A stretch of 64,000 nucleotides of DNA from Vibrio hepatarius (GTDB lineage: Bacteria; Pseudomonadota; Gammaproteobacteria; Enterobacterales; Vibrionaceae). The stretch covers positions 22,986-86,985 of the forward strand of contig NZ_JAHKPM010000061.1 in the NCBI RefSeq assembly GCF_018860525.1, read 5' to 3'. Below are positions 8,782 through 18,007 of this stretch, piece after piece. A program made the position numbers and the translations under genes. The notes under the pieces were generated by a model that saw only the letters and a program-made list of their open reading frames with translations, did not search any database and was not told the DNA's origin. Position 1 is the stretch's first letter; each line of letters opens with the position of its first letter.

Positions 8782-10076
8782 TTCACCACCAAACGAGGCG
8801 GTAAAACAAACGAAAACTTACTTCCTACGCTCACTTCAGAGTGAATATCCAAATGAGAATCATGGTGTGTTAGAGCATGTTTAACAATGGCAAGCCCAAG
8901 GCCGCTACCTCCAGTATCTCTTGACCGGGCTTTATCAACTCGATAAAAACGTTCTGTCAATCGATGAAGATGCTGAGGTTCAATACCTTCACCACCGTCC
9001 TCGACCTCCAAGCAGGCACCCTGCCCTGTCAAATACCAGCGAACCTTGACATCAGCTCCAGCAGGTGTGTACTTAACTGCATTATAAACAAGATTGGAAA
9101 TAGCGCTTCGCAGCTGATCTTCATCGCCTAACACCAATAACCCGCTTTCTACCTCAAAGTTAAGCTTATGTTGTAACTCCCCACTCAAACTCTGTGCTTC
9201 TTTTTCTAACACCTCAAGCATCGCAGGTACATTAACCACTTCTTCTAACTCATGCATCGGTGCAGCTTCAATTTTTGATAGAGTCAATAGCTGATTAACT
9301 AAGCCATTCATACGATTAAGCTGCTCAGTCATTACGCCGTGGGCCTTAGTCCACATAGGCCCAACGACCATATCTGGGTCCTCTGTCATTTCAAGGTATC
9401 CCTGTAACACTGTCATTGGAGTACGAAGCTCATGAGAGACATTAGCAAAAAAGTTCCGCCTCATTCCCTCTAGTTGCTTAAGCTGAGAGACATCACGAAC
9501 CACCATCAAGTGTTCACCTTCTGTGTAGGGTACTATACGAAGCTCGAGCATACGTTCAACATTGAGTGGCGAACACATTTCTAAAGGCTGAGAAAAGTCG
9601 TTTTTACTGAGGTATTTAATAAAGTCTGGGGTTCGAAGTAAATTAGAAATAGGTTGACCTGAATCATCTGGCCAGCGAAACCCAAGTAGGTGCTGAGCTA
9701 ATTTATTACACCATACAATGTTACCCTCACCGCGAAAAACAACCACCGCATCAGGTAGCGATTCTGCACCATTACGAAAACGGCGGATCAAACTACTCAG
9801 TTCTTTTCTTTTACTACGATGTCGCTGCTGCAGACGATAAATACCATTAAATAATGACTCCCAATGGCCACTACCAGAAGGCGGAGTTAACCGCTTTTCA
9901 TCCCATAACCACGCAGAAAGGCGCATTTGATTGTGTAAATGCCATACGAGCTGTAATGCCGTTGCGGCTAAAAGCAGCCACGGCATATAACCAAAAATCC
10001 ATCCAACGATCACCCAAGGGGTGTAAAAAAAAACCAGCTCTCGAGCTAGCTTTTGCCATGTTAACCGTTCAACCAC
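8778..10076 (-). CDS. phoR: Phosphate-regulon sensor histidine kinase PhoR
   Basis: Membrane sensor kinase that phosphorylates PhoB when phosphate is low. Two N-terminal membrane helices (about residues 14-45) are followed by a cytoplasmic linker, a PAS domain (~105-200), the dimerisation/phospho-acceptor helix with H215 in ANVSHELRTP, and the HATPase domain with N, G1 (DGGEGIEP) and G2 (GGSGLGLAIV) boxes. Length 432 aa matches PhoR. It lies 26 bases after phoB and overlaps pstS by 4, so all three are co-transcribed. Confidence 0.96.
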   Translation of the reverse strand: MVERLTWQKLARELVFFYTPWVIVGWIFGYMPWLLLAATALQLVWHLHNQMRLSAWLWDEKRLTPPSGSGHWESLFNGIYRLQQRHRSKRKELSSLIRRFRNGAESLPDAVVVFRGEGNIVWCNKLAQHLLGFRWPDDSGQPISNLLRTPDFIKYLSKNDFSQPLEMCSPLNVERMLELRIVPYTEGEHLMVVRDVSQLKQLEGMRRNFFANVSHELRTPMTVLQGYLEMTEDPDMVVGPMWTKAHGVMTEQLNRMNGLVNQLLTLSKIEAAPMHELEEVVNVPAMLEVLEKEAQSLSGELQHKLNFEVESGLLVLGDEDQLRSAISNLVYNAVKYTPAGADVKVRWYLTGQGACLEVEDGGEGIEPQHLHRLTERFYRVDKARSRDTGGSGLGLAIVKHALTHHDSHLDIHSEVSVGSKFSFVLPPRLVVN

Positions 10077-10102
10077 TTACCTCTCCTAGTGACAAAGTAA
10101 AA

Positions 10103-10792
10103 TCAGGCTTTAGTTGAAAAGCGATAGCCTGCACCACGGACCGTCTGAACCAACCTATCGTGCCCAGCTCCTTCAAGCGCTTTCCTCAAACGGCGAATAT
10201 GCACATCAACTGTTCTATCTTCGACGTAAACATTGGTGCCCCAAACATTATTTAATAATTGTTCACGGCTATATACTCGCTCTTGATGAGTCATAAAAAA
10301 GTGAAGCATTTTGAATTCTGTAGGTCCCATCTCTAGCGGCTGATCATTTGCTATAACTCGATGAGAAACAGGATCCAGTTTAAGTCCTTGGACATCAATT
10401 ACATCTTCTAAAGCCGTCGGTGTCACACGACGAATAACAGCTTTAAGGCGTGCGACAAGCTCTTTGGGAGAGAAGGGTTTCGTTATATAGTCATCTGCCC
10501 CAACTTCTAAACCGCGTACCTTATCTTCCTCTTCTCCGCGTGCTGTCAGCATGACCACTGGTATATTTCGAGTCAGCTCTTCGCGTTTCATATGTTTGAT
10601 AAAGTTAATACCACTACCGCCAGGTAGCATCCAGTCAAGGAGAACTAAATCTGGAAAAGGTTCAGAAAGTTTGGTTACTGCACTGTCATAATCTTCTGCT
10701 TCAACCGCATGATAACCTTTCTGTTCAAGGACAAAGCATAGCATTTCGCGAATTGGGGCTTCATCTTCAACAACAAGAATCCTTCTCGACAT
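10103..10792 (-). CDS. phoB: Phosphate-regulon response regulator PhoB
   Basis: OmpR-family transcription factor that binds Pho boxes. The receiver domain has the phospho-acceptor D53 (LVLLDWMLPGG), acidic pocket E9/D10 and K105-type lysine (ITKPFSPKEL); the winged-helix domain ends RTVDVHIRRLRKAL...VRGAGYRFS. Length 229 aa is standard. First gene of phoB-phoR-pstS with its own Pho box at 10858-10875, which implies autoregulation. Confidence 0.98.
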   Translation of the reverse strand: MSRRILVVEDEAPIREMLCFVLEQKGYHAVEAEDYDSAVTKLSEPFPDLVLLDWMLPGGSGINFIKHMKREELTRNIPVVMLTARGEEEDKVRGLEVGADDYITKPFSPKELVARLKAVIRRVTPTALEDVIDVQGLKLDPVSHRVIANDQPLEMGPTEFKMLHFFMTHQERVYSREQLLNNVWGTNVYVEDRTVDVHIRRLRKALEGAGHDRLVQTVRGAGYRFSTKA

Positions 10793-10841
10793 AATTGAAT
10801 AACCTTTAAGTAAGTTAATTTAATCGGGCATTGACCAAGGC

Positions 10842-10875
10842 ATTATCACTATCAATTATGACACTTTTGTGACCA
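10842..10875 (-). promoter_or_regulatory. Pho box and -10 element upstream of phoB
   Basis: On the plus strand ATGACACTTTTGTGACCA (10858-10875) is the reverse of a Pho box and matches the consensus at 14 of 18 positions, with 11-bp spaced half-sites. A GATAAT -10 (10842-10847, minus strand) follows after 10 bases. The start codon of phoB is about 50 bases further on. Confidence 0.65.
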
Positions 10876-11003
10876 TTGAAAACAAATTTTAATATAAGTT
10901 TCATCTCAATGATGAGCAATTGCAATGGGACAAGCTGAGTAAAAATCTTTATGATTGGTAACCAAAGCTTAAGATCAACAGACCCTAGTTATAGAGAAAT
11001 TAT

Positions 11004-11918
11004 ATGTGGTTTAAAAACTGTCTAGTTTACCGTTTTAATCGAGATATCAAATTCCAAGCGGACGAGCTGGAGAAACAGCTTGCTGAATTTCGTTTTACGC
11101 CCTGTGGTAGTCAGGACAAGCAAAAATTTGGCTGGGTAACAGCGATGGGAAGACACGGAGATATGATGACCCATGTTTCCGAAGATCGCATCTTAATCTG
11201 CGCGAAAAAAGAAGAAAAAATGTTGCCTGCATCTGTGATCAAAGACTCACTCAGTGCCAAAATCGATGTGCTGGAAGCACAGGAAGGTAGGCCTCTCAAG
11301 AAAAAAGAAAAAGACAATCTCAAAGAAGATATTGTCATGGACTTGCTGCCACGAGCTTTTAGCCGTAGTAATCATACTTTTGTGCTGATTTTGCCCAAAG
11401 AAGGCTTCATTCTAATCGATGCTAGCAGCTATAAAAAAGCTGAAGATGTATTAGCACTTCTGCGCAAAACCATGGGCAGTTTACCCGTTGTTCCTGCCAT
11501 ACCAGAAAAAGCTGTGGAGACGACGTTGACCGAATGGGTCAAAACTGGCGATACCCCCTTAGGTATGGAGATGCTTGATGAAGCCGAACTTAAATCCGTT
11601 CTTGAAGAGGGCGGCGTCATTCGCTGTAAAAAACAAGAATTAACGGCAGATGAAATCCTCAGCCATATTGAAGCAGATAAAGTAGTGACTAAACTTGCCT
11701 TATGGTGGCAAGAGCGTATCGAGTTTCTTCTAGCTGAAGATGGGAGTATCAAACGCCTTAAATTTTCAGATGAATTAAAAGATCACAACGATGATATCCC
11801 AAGAGAAGAGCAAGCAGCACGCTTCGATGCGGATTTCTCGCTAATGTGTAGTGAACTAAGTGCTTTTCTACCCAACTTGTACGAATCTCTTGGTGGTTTA
11901 CCTCAAGCAAATGCCTAA
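11004..11918 (+). CDS. rdgC: Recombination-associated protein RdgC
   Basis: Non-specific DNA-binding ring protein of the nucleoid that moderates RecA. Full-length RdgC family (304 aa), starting MWFKNCLVYRF and containing the conserved GWVTAMGRHGDMMTH block near residue 45, a lysine-rich region (KKKEKDNLKEDI), and the C-terminal LCSELSAFLPNLYESLGG-type ending. Divergent from phoB with a 211-base spacer. Followed by a hairpin (11928-11952) without a clear U-tract. Confidence 0.96.
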   Translation: MWFKNCLVYRFNRDIKFQADELEKQLAEFRFTPCGSQDKQKFGWVTAMGRHGDMMTHVSEDRILICAKKEEKMLPASVIKDSLSAKIDVLEAQEGRPLKKKEKDNLKEDIVMDLLPRAFSRSNHTFVLILPKEGFILIDASSYKKAEDVLALLRKTMGSLPVVPAIPEKAVETTLTEWVKTGDTPLGMEMLDEAELKSVLEEGGVIRCKKQELTADEILSHIEADKVVTKLALWWQERIEFLLAEDGSIKRLKFSDELKDHNDDIPREEQAARFDADFSLMCSELSAFLPNLYESLGGLPQANA

Positions 11919-11927
11919 TCTCTATCT

Positions 11928-11952
11928 AGGTACTCGATATCTGCGAGTACCT
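11928..11952 (+). terminator. Hairpin after rdgC
   Basis: Perfect 9-bp inverted repeat AGGTACTCG / CGAGTACCT with a 7-base loop, 9 bases past the rdgC stop. It is followed by TAATCTCTC rather than a run of T, so it may be a weak terminator or a 3'-end stabiliser. Confidence 0.45.
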
Positions 11953-12031
11953 AATCTCTCAACAATTCCCGTAACTATAATATGGACTTTCCCCTAGTCA
12001 CATCTCACGTTTTAGCGTAGAATTTTCGCCC

Positions 12032-12052
12032 CAATTCCATTAGGTGGAATTG
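12032..12052 (+). promoter_or_regulatory. Inverted repeat in trhP leader
   Basis: CAATTCCA / TGGAATTG with a 5-base spacer, 33 bases before the trhP start. It could be a leader-mRNA hairpin or an operator; nothing else in the sequence decides between these. Confidence 0.35.
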
Positions 12053-12085
12053 ACCTGACTTGAGATCAGACTAAGAGAACTAGAC

Positions 12086-13486
12086 ATGACGACTGAGAAA
12101 GCATTTAGACCTGAGCTACTGTCACCAGCGGGCAGTTTAAAAAACATGCGTTACGCCTTTGCCTACGGCGCAGACGCAGTATATGCAGGCCAACCTCGTT
12201 ATAGCCTGCGTGTGCGCAACAACGAATTCAATCACGAAAACCTAAAAATTGGTATTGATGAAGCACACACATTAGGCAAAAAACTTTATGTGGTATGCAA
12301 TATCCAGCCACATAATTCTAAGCTAAAGACTTTTATCCGCGATCTTAAACCCGTCGTAGAAATGGGCCCAGATGCGCTCATCATGTCAGATCCTGGTTTA
12401 ATCATGATGGTTCGTGAGAGTTTCCCTGAAATACCTATTCACCTATCCGTTCAGGCCAACGCGGTGAACTGGGCGACGGTTAAGTTTTGGGCAGCCAATG
12501 GCGTTGAACGTGTGATTGTTTCACGTGAACTCTCCTTAGAAGAAATTGAAGAAATCCGCCAACACTGCCCTGAAACTGAACTAGAAGTATTCGTTCACGG
12601 TGCACTATGTATGGCATATTCTGGCCGTTGCTTACTCTCTGGCTATATGAATAAGAGAGATCCTAATCAAGGAACCTGTACTAATGCCTGTCGTTGGGAA
12701 TATAACGTTGAAAAAGGCAAAGAAGACGAATCAGGACAAATCGTGGAGCAATTCGATCCTAATCAAGCTCAAGCAATTGAGGTGCAAAGTGAAGGGCCAC
12801 AAAACACGCTAGGCCTTGGGCAGCCAACAGATGAAGTTGTGCTACTTTCAGAAAGCCACCGACCTGAAGAAAAGATGGCAGCTTTCGAAGATGAGCATGG
12901 TACCTATATCATGAATTCAAAAGACCTACGTGCTGTCCAACACGTAGAGCGCCTAACAAGAATGGGCGTCCATTCACTTAAAATTGAAGGGCGAACTAAG
13001 TCATTCTACTACTGTGCTCGTACCGCTCAAGTATATCGTAAAGCTATTGACGATGCCGTTGCAGGAAAACCGTTTGACCAAAATCTTATGGGAACCTTAG
13101 AGGGTTTGGCTCATCGCGGCTATACCGAAGGTTTCCTGCGTCGTCACACACACGATACTTATCAGAACTATGACTATGGCTATTCAATCTCTGATGCTCA
13201 ACAATTTGTGGGGGAATTTACAGGTAAACGCCGTGGAGATCTTGTTGAAGTAGAAGTTAAGAATAAATTCCTGTTAGGTGATAGCCTTGAACTGATGACA
13301 CCAAGAGGAAATGTTGTTTTTACGCTTGAAGTCATGGAAAACCGTAAATCACAACCTGTTGATGATGCAAAAGGCAATGGTCACTTTGTTTTCATTCCTG
13401 TGCCACAAGATATGGATCTAGAATACGGTCTATTGATGCGTAATCTTAATAAGGGTCAGGATACCCGTAATCCTACAGGCAAATAA
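12086..13486 (+). CDS. trhP: U32-family tRNA hydroxylation protein TrhP (YegQ)
   Basis: Member of the peptidase U32 family; the E. coli homologue (YegQ/TrhP) is needed for 5-hydroxyuridine formation at the wobble position of tRNA, using prephenate-derived chemistry. The N-terminal TIM-barrel-like half starts RPELLSPAGSLKNMRYAFAYGADAVYAG. The U32 signature holds four cysteines C175, C182, C198 and C202 that probably bind an Fe-S cluster. C-terminal beta domain ends at residue 466. Directly followed, after 2 bases, by the ferredoxin gene yfhL, a plausible electron donor in the same operon. Confidence 0.9.
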   Translation: MTTEKAFRPELLSPAGSLKNMRYAFAYGADAVYAGQPRYSLRVRNNEFNHENLKIGIDEAHTLGKKLYVVCNIQPHNSKLKTFIRDLKPVVEMGPDALIMSDPGLIMMVRESFPEIPIHLSVQANAVNWATVKFWAANGVERVIVSRELSLEEIEEIRQHCPETELEVFVHGALCMAYSGRCLLSGYMNKRDPNQGTCTNACRWEYNVEKGKEDESGQIVEQFDPNQAQAIEVQSEGPQNTLGLGQPTDEVVLLSESHRPEEKMAAFEDEHGTYIMNSKDLRAVQHVERLTRMGVHSLKIEGRTKSFYYCARTAQVYRKAIDDAVAGKPFDQNLMGTLEGLAHRGYTEGFLRRHTHDTYQNYDYGYSISDAQQFVGEFTGKRRGDLVEVEVKNKFLLGDSLELMTPRGNVVFTLEVMENRKSQPVDDAKGNGHFVFIPVPQDMDLEYGLLMRNLNKGQDTRNPTGK

Positions 13487-13488
13487 CC

Positions 13489-13743
13489 ATGGCATTGTTG
13501 ATCACGGATAAATGCATTAACTGTGATATGTGTGACCCAGAATGTCCTAATGGTGCGATTAGTATGGGTGACTCTATCTTTGAGATCGACCCTGACCTAT
13601 GTACTGAATGTAAAGGTCACTATGAAAAACCAACATGTCAGTCAGTATGCCCAATAACAAAGTGCATCATAATAGATCCAAATAATATCGAGACAGACGA
13701 ACAGCTGTTAGAAAAGTTTGTCATCATCCAAGGTTTAGCCTAG
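13489..13743 (+). CDS. yfhL: YfhL-type 2[4Fe-4S] ferredoxin
   Basis: Small ferredoxin of 84 aa. Two clusters of cysteines are visible: C9, C12, C15, C19 (CINCDMCDPEC) and C38, C41, C50, C54, C59, the widened second motif typical of the Alvin/YfhL type. Starts 2 bases after the trhP stop and very likely shares its mRNA. Ends in a bidirectional terminator at 13761-13794. Confidence 0.92.
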   Translation: MALLITDKCINCDMCDPECPNGAISMGDSIFEIDPDLCTECKGHYEKPTCQSVCPITKCIIIDPNNIETDEQLLEKFVIIQGLA

Positions 13744-13760
13744 GCCCTGTCGAACTTAAC

Positions 13761-13794
13761 ACTAAGATATCGCTCATTAGAGCGGTATCTTAGT
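13761..13794. terminator. Bidirectional terminator between yfhL and mepA
   Basis: 15-bp stem ACTAAGATATCGCTC / GAGCGGTATCTTAGT (one wobble) with an ATTA loop, placed exactly between the ends of the convergent genes yfhL and mepA. The downstream side on the plus strand is only moderately T-rich. Confidence 0.65.
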
Positions 13795-14631
13795 CTAAAT
13801 ATTTTCTAACATTTTCTGGCATTGCACAGGCATTACTTTGCGTTTTTTCTTGTTCATTTTGCTTGATATTTGAGGCTTAGGTTGAGGCCGCCAGCTTATT
13901 AATTCAGCACCACAACCATCGCCCTCTGGTGGCGCAGCTTGAGGCTTACAATACTCACTCTTTTGTGGGCACTTAAGTCTGACATGCATGTGAGAGTGAT
14001 GTCCCCACCAAGGCCGGACTTTTCTTAACCACTCACGCCGCCCTAGTTCCTCTTCTGCACAAAGCTTTTCTTTAATCACAGGATGAACAAAAATACGTTC
14101 AACATCAGAGTCATAAGCTGCCATTTTGATTAATTCAAAATGACGAGCATCCCAATTTTCTTTTAACAATTGATACTGATCTATATTGACGACGCTGATT
14201 GGCACTGGTGTACGAAGCTGCTTATCTGGAAGCCTTTCACGAGTTAGCCTGAGCCAAATATCAATATCTAACCCTGTTTGATGGCTCGTATGCCCAGAAG
14301 AAAAGCGCCCTCCCTGAGGCAAAGAGAGATCGCCGACTAGTATATGCGTATTAAGGTATTGCTCTGAAAGTTCCCCCAAGCGCTGAACAAAACTGACGGC
14401 ACTAGGATGAGCATAATATCTCTGGCGTTGACTTCTTAACACCTGATATCCCACTCCCTGTAGAGGCAGTGCAGTAGCACCAGCCAAGCACCCATTGGCA
14501 TAACTACCGATTGCTTGAGAAGACTGCTTTGAAGGAGCATTAACCTGCTCCCAAGGACTGGACAGCGCTAAGTAAGGGATACACCACAACAGCAATGCGA
14601 CAGATGCTCGCCGTACACAGCTATATCTCAT
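13795..14631 (-). CDS. mepA: Murein endopeptidase MepA
   Basis: Periplasmic LAS metallopeptidase that cuts DD cross-links in peptidoglycan and is insensitive to penicillin. Signal peptide at residues 1-25 (VALLLWCIPYLALSS). Zinc-site motif FSSGHTSHQTGLDIDIWL (H114, then D122/D124) and the C-terminal HHSHMHVRLKCP histidine motif. Cysteine pairs typical of the exported family are present. Length 278 aa is normal. Start ATG follows GGAG by 6 bases. Ends at a terminator shared with yfhL. Confidence 0.93.
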   Translation of the reverse strand: MRYSCVRRASVALLLWCIPYLALSSPWEQVNAPSKQSSQAIGSYANGCLAGATALPLQGVGYQVLRSQRQRYYAHPSAVSFVQRLGELSEQYLNTHILVGDLSLPQGGRFSSGHTSHQTGLDIDIWLRLTRERLPDKQLRTPVPISVVNIDQYQLLKENWDARHFELIKMAAYDSDVERIFVHPVIKEKLCAEEELGRREWLRKVRPWWGHHSHMHVRLKCPQKSEYCKPQAAPPEGDGCGAELISWRPQPKPQISSKMNKKKRKVMPVQCQKMLENI

Positions 14632-14706
14632 ATTCCACTCCCCCAGATAATCACAAAATGTGCTTACCTTTGAGAGTATTATGGCCCAAGGCTTAACACA
14701 TGACAG

Positions 14707-15039
14707 TTAGTAATGTTCACCATTATCATAGTAGGCCGTAGCATCAAGAGCCGTAAAGATAACCGCAACATCGACATCCTCAGCAATAATATGACGAATT
14801 TGTTTAGTAATAATGGTGGCTACAGCATCCTGTGTTTCTTGACCTCGATCAAACCACAGCACTTCAACAAATGGATATGCTTGGCTTACCTGACCTTCAT
14901 GGTAAAAGGTTGTGTATACATACTCAAATGTGAAGTCTTCTCTAGGGCAATCCATGTGTGGTAGTAGATCGTCAATTAAAGATTTTGACAAGATTTGAAT
15001 ACTTTGTGGTTCCATGGCACGAAAGCGCAGATGTGGCAT
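14707..15039 (-). CDS. DUF1904 family protein
   Basis: Small cytosolic protein of 110 aa beginning MPHLRFRAMEP, with WFDRGQETQD and the acidic C-terminal VAVIFTALDATAYYDNG, as in DUF1904 proteins of marine gammaproteobacteria. Function unknown; the fold may relate to the tautomerase/MIF group, which I infer only from the short beta-alpha pattern. I chose the ATG at 15039 because AGGAAGA lies 4-10 bases upstream; an in-frame start at 15078 has no such site. Stands alone between mepA and secF. Confidence 0.75.
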   Translation of the reverse strand: MPHLRFRAMEPQSIQILSKSLIDDLLPHMDCPREDFTFEYVYTTFYHEGQVSQAYPFVEVLWFDRGQETQDAVATIITKQIRHIIAEDVDVAVIFTALDATAYYDNGEHY

Positions 15040-15132
15040 CAATGTCTTCCTATGATTGTATTTTTGACATAATACCAAGTTAATTACTAATATCGCGATT
15101 ATTTCTCGTAGAACGATTTAAAGAGAACAGAA

Positions 15133-15160
15133 TAAAAAACCGCTGAGAGTTCAGCGGTTT
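15133..15160 (-). terminator. Rho-independent terminator after secF
   Basis: Stem AAACCGCTGA / TCAGCGGTTT with a 4-base loop, followed on the minus strand by a run of six T. Lies just past the secF stop codon. Confidence 0.8.
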
Positions 15161-15165
15161 GTATT

Positions 15166-16116
15166 TTATTGAGGTATTTCGTCGAACTCAGCACCTTCTT
15201 TTTCCACCTGAGGTGGCATGAGATGCTCTTTGGTAATACCGAGTTTAAGCGCCAATGCGGATGCAACATAGATCGAAGAGTATGTACCAACAGTAATACC
15301 CAATAAAAGAGCGGTTGCAAAACCATGAATCATCGCACCGCCTTGAACAAATAAGGCTATCACTACAAACAAAGTAGTACCTGAAGTAATAAGAGTACGA
15401 CTTAAAGTTTGAGTAATGGAGTTATCCATAATTTCTGCGGGTTCACCTTTACGCATCTTGCGGAAATTTTCTCGAATGCGGTCAAACACGACTATCGTGT
15501 CATTGAGTGAATACCCCACAACCGTAAGAAGTGCCGCCACTATGGTCAAGTCAACTTCGATTTGCATCAAGGAGAAGACACCAAGAGTAATAATGACATC
15601 GTGTGTAAGCGCAAGCACAGCACCAGCAGCAAGCCGCCACTCAAATCGTACTGATACGTAAATCAAGATACAAATTAGAGAAGCGATAATAGCAAGTCCA
15701 CCAGCTTCAGTGAGTTCATCACCAACATTTGGCCCAACAAACTCAATGCGGCGCATTTCAACGCTTTCACCTGTGCCGGTTTTTATCGCGCTGAGAATTT
15801 CATTACCAAGAGTCTCACCAGCTACGCCTTCACGTGGACGCAAACGAACCAGTACATCACGTGAGCTACCAAAGTTCTGAACCGTTGCGTCACCAAAACC
15901 TTTAGTCTCAAGAGCACTGCGGATCTCCTCTAAATCTGCAGGCTGCTCAAAGCCAACTTCGATTAAAGTACCACCAGTAAAATCAAGCCCCCAGTTCAAC
16001 CACTGAGTTGATAAGGTAAATATCGACGCACCAATCATAAGGAGCGATAGCAAGAAAGCGAATTTAGACCAACGCATAAAGTCGATCATTTTGTCTACTT
16101 TTAGAATCTGAAACAT
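15166..16116 (-). CDS. secF: Protein translocase subunit SecF
   Basis: Inner-membrane component of SecDF, which uses the proton gradient to pull exported proteins through SecYEG. The N-terminal helix (residues ~18-35) is followed by the periplasmic P4 domain (GLDFTGGTLIEVGFEQ) and five further helices with the conserved VVGYSLNDTIVVFDRIREN segment near residue 205. 316 aa. ATG preceded by GGAG. It lies 14 bases after secD and closes the yajC-secD-secF operon. Confidence 0.97.
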   Translation of the reverse strand: MFQILKVDKMIDFMRWSKFAFLLSLLMIGASIFTLSTQWLNWGLDFTGGTLIEVGFEQPADLEEIRSALETKGFGDATVQNFGSSRDVLVRLRPREGVAGETLGNEILSAIKTGTGESVEMRRIEFVGPNVGDELTEAGGLAIIASLICILIYVSVRFEWRLAAGAVLALTHDVIITLGVFSLMQIEVDLTIVAALLTVVGYSLNDTIVVFDRIRENFRKMRKGEPAEIMDNSITQTLSRTLITSGTTLFVVIALFVQGGAMIHGFATALLLGITVGTYSSIYVASALALKLGITKEHLMPPQVEKEGAEFDEIPQ

Positions 16117-16130
16117 AATTATCTCCAGCC

Positions 16131-17987
16131 TTAGATCGACAATTTATTGATACGCTTTCCGCCATACATCAAATTGACAACGCAGCGCGTTCCTATGATG
16201 GCAGTAAACATAGAGGTTAAAATACCGATAGATAGAGTGACGGCAAAACCTTTGATCGCCCCCGTACCAACAGCAAAGAGAATAATAGCAGTGATCAGCG
16301 TAGTAATATTCGCATCAGCAATGGTACTAAATGCATTTGCGTAGCCCTGATGAATAGCTTGCTGCGGGTTACGTCCATCACGGAGTTCTTCACGTATTCG
16401 CTCAAAAATAAGAACGTTGGCATCTACCGCCATACCGACAGTCAGTACAATACCAGCAATACCCGGAAGGGTCATAGTTGCGCCAGGTATCATCGACATC
16501 ACACCAATAATTAACACAAGGTTTACCATCAATGCCATGTTGGCAATAAGGCCAAACTTACGATAATAAAGCAACGTAAATAGCATGACAGCAACCATAC
16601 CCCAGATACACGCCATCACTCCCATGTCGATGTTCTGTTGGCCCATTGATGGACCGATAGTACGCTCCTCGACAATAGAAATCGGTGCGATAAGAGCACC
16701 AGCTCGAAGTAATAACGCGAGATTATGAGCTTCAGCGGCAGAGTCTATTCCGGTGATACGAAAATTACGTCCAAGTGCAGACTGAATCGTTGCTTGGTTG
16801 ATGACTTCTTCATGCTTACTCAAAATCACTTTGCCTTCCGGCGTTCGTCGACCACTGTCTTTGTATTCAGCAAAGACGGTCGCCATAAGCTTACCAATGT
16901 TCTTTTTAGAGAACGCTGACATCTTACTGCCGCCCTCACTATCAAGTGAAATATTCACCTGAGGGCGACCGTATTCATCAGCACCTGAACTGGCATCTGT
17001 AATACTCGAACCGCCCAAAATTACACGTTTCTTCAAGACAACAGGCCGGCCGTCTCGAGTTTGCTTGATTTCACTACCCGCTGGAGCCCTGCCACTCGCT
17101 GCCGCCGATAAATCTGCTTTATCATCAACTTCACGAAATTCTAGAGTAGCTGTTGCCCCCAAAATTTCCTTTGCACGAGCCGTATCCTGAACACCCGGCA
17201 ATTCAACGACAATCCGACTCGCTCCCTGGCGTTGAACAAGAGGCTCAGCAACACCCAGTTCATTGACACGATTGCGCAAAATGGTAATGTTCTGCTCCAC
17301 CGCATAGTTTCGAATTTCAGCCAGACGCGGCTCTGTAAACGTCGCCGTCAGTGTAAAACGACCACCAGCATCTGAGTCCAAAAACGTCATGTCGGGGTGG
17401 TTTTGCGTCAATAAACGTTTCGCATCAGCAAGCTGTTCATCATTGCGAAGTAAAACCTCAACCGAGTCTTTATCTGAAGGGCGAATCGCTCGATAGCGTA
17501 TCTTGGCTTCACGAAGCTCGCTACGAAATGCTTCTTCCTGTTGGCCGACTAATTTTTCCATCGCTGCCTCCATATCCACTTCCATCAGGAAATGAACACC
17601 GCCACGGAGATCTAAACCTAATTTCATCGGCGCAGCACCAATAGTATTAAGCCAATCAGGTGTCGCAGGAGCTAGGTTTAAGGCAACAATCTTGTCTTTA
17701 CCCAAGGATTCGTTAATAACATCACGAGCACTAAGCTGAGTATCAGTATCATTAAAACGAACAAGAATGGATCCATCTTCTAAAGCAATGGATTTTTGAG
17801 ATAAGCCCTTTTCATCAAGAACTTGAGTGATAGAGTCCAGCGTTGACATATCAACAGAGGCGCCTCGCGCCCCTGTAATTTGAATTGCCGGATCTTCACC
17901 ATAGATATTGGGAAGTGCATATAAAGCAGCAATGGCAATGGTCAACACCACCATCAAATACTTCCATAATGGATAGCGGTTAAGCAC
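16131..17987 (-). CDS. secD: Protein translocase subunit SecD
   Basis: Larger half of SecDF. The first helix (residues 8-26) precedes the big periplasmic head with GLDLRGGVHFLMEVD near 126 and NRVNELGVAEPLVQRQG near 240; the C-terminal six-helix domain carries GMAVDANVLIFERIREELRDG with the conserved aspartate used in proton coupling. Length 618 aa matches proteobacterial SecD. 20 bases separate it from yajC. Confidence 0.97.
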   Translation of the reverse strand: MLNRYPLWKYLMVVLTIAIAALYALPNIYGEDPAIQITGARGASVDMSTLDSITQVLDEKGLSQKSIALEDGSILVRFNDTDTQLSARDVINESLGKDKIVALNLAPATPDWLNTIGAAPMKLGLDLRGGVHFLMEVDMEAAMEKLVGQQEEAFRSELREAKIRYRAIRPSDKDSVEVLLRNDEQLADAKRLLTQNHPDMTFLDSDAGGRFTLTATFTEPRLAEIRNYAVEQNITILRNRVNELGVAEPLVQRQGASRIVVELPGVQDTARAKEILGATATLEFREVDDKADLSAAASGRAPAGSEIKQTRDGRPVVLKKRVILGGSSITDASSGADEYGRPQVNISLDSEGGSKMSAFSKKNIGKLMATVFAEYKDSGRRTPEGKVILSKHEEVINQATIQSALGRNFRITGIDSAAEAHNLALLLRAGALIAPISIVEERTIGPSMGQQNIDMGVMACIWGMVAVMLFTLLYYRKFGLIANMALMVNLVLIIGVMSMIPGATMTLPGIAGIVLTVGMAVDANVLIFERIREELRDGRNPQQAIHQGYANAFSTIADANITTLITAIILFAVGTGAIKGFAVTLSIGILTSMFTAIIGTRCVVNLMYGGKRINKLSI

Positions 17988-18007
17988 AGCGAGGATCCTT
18001 TAGCTGT

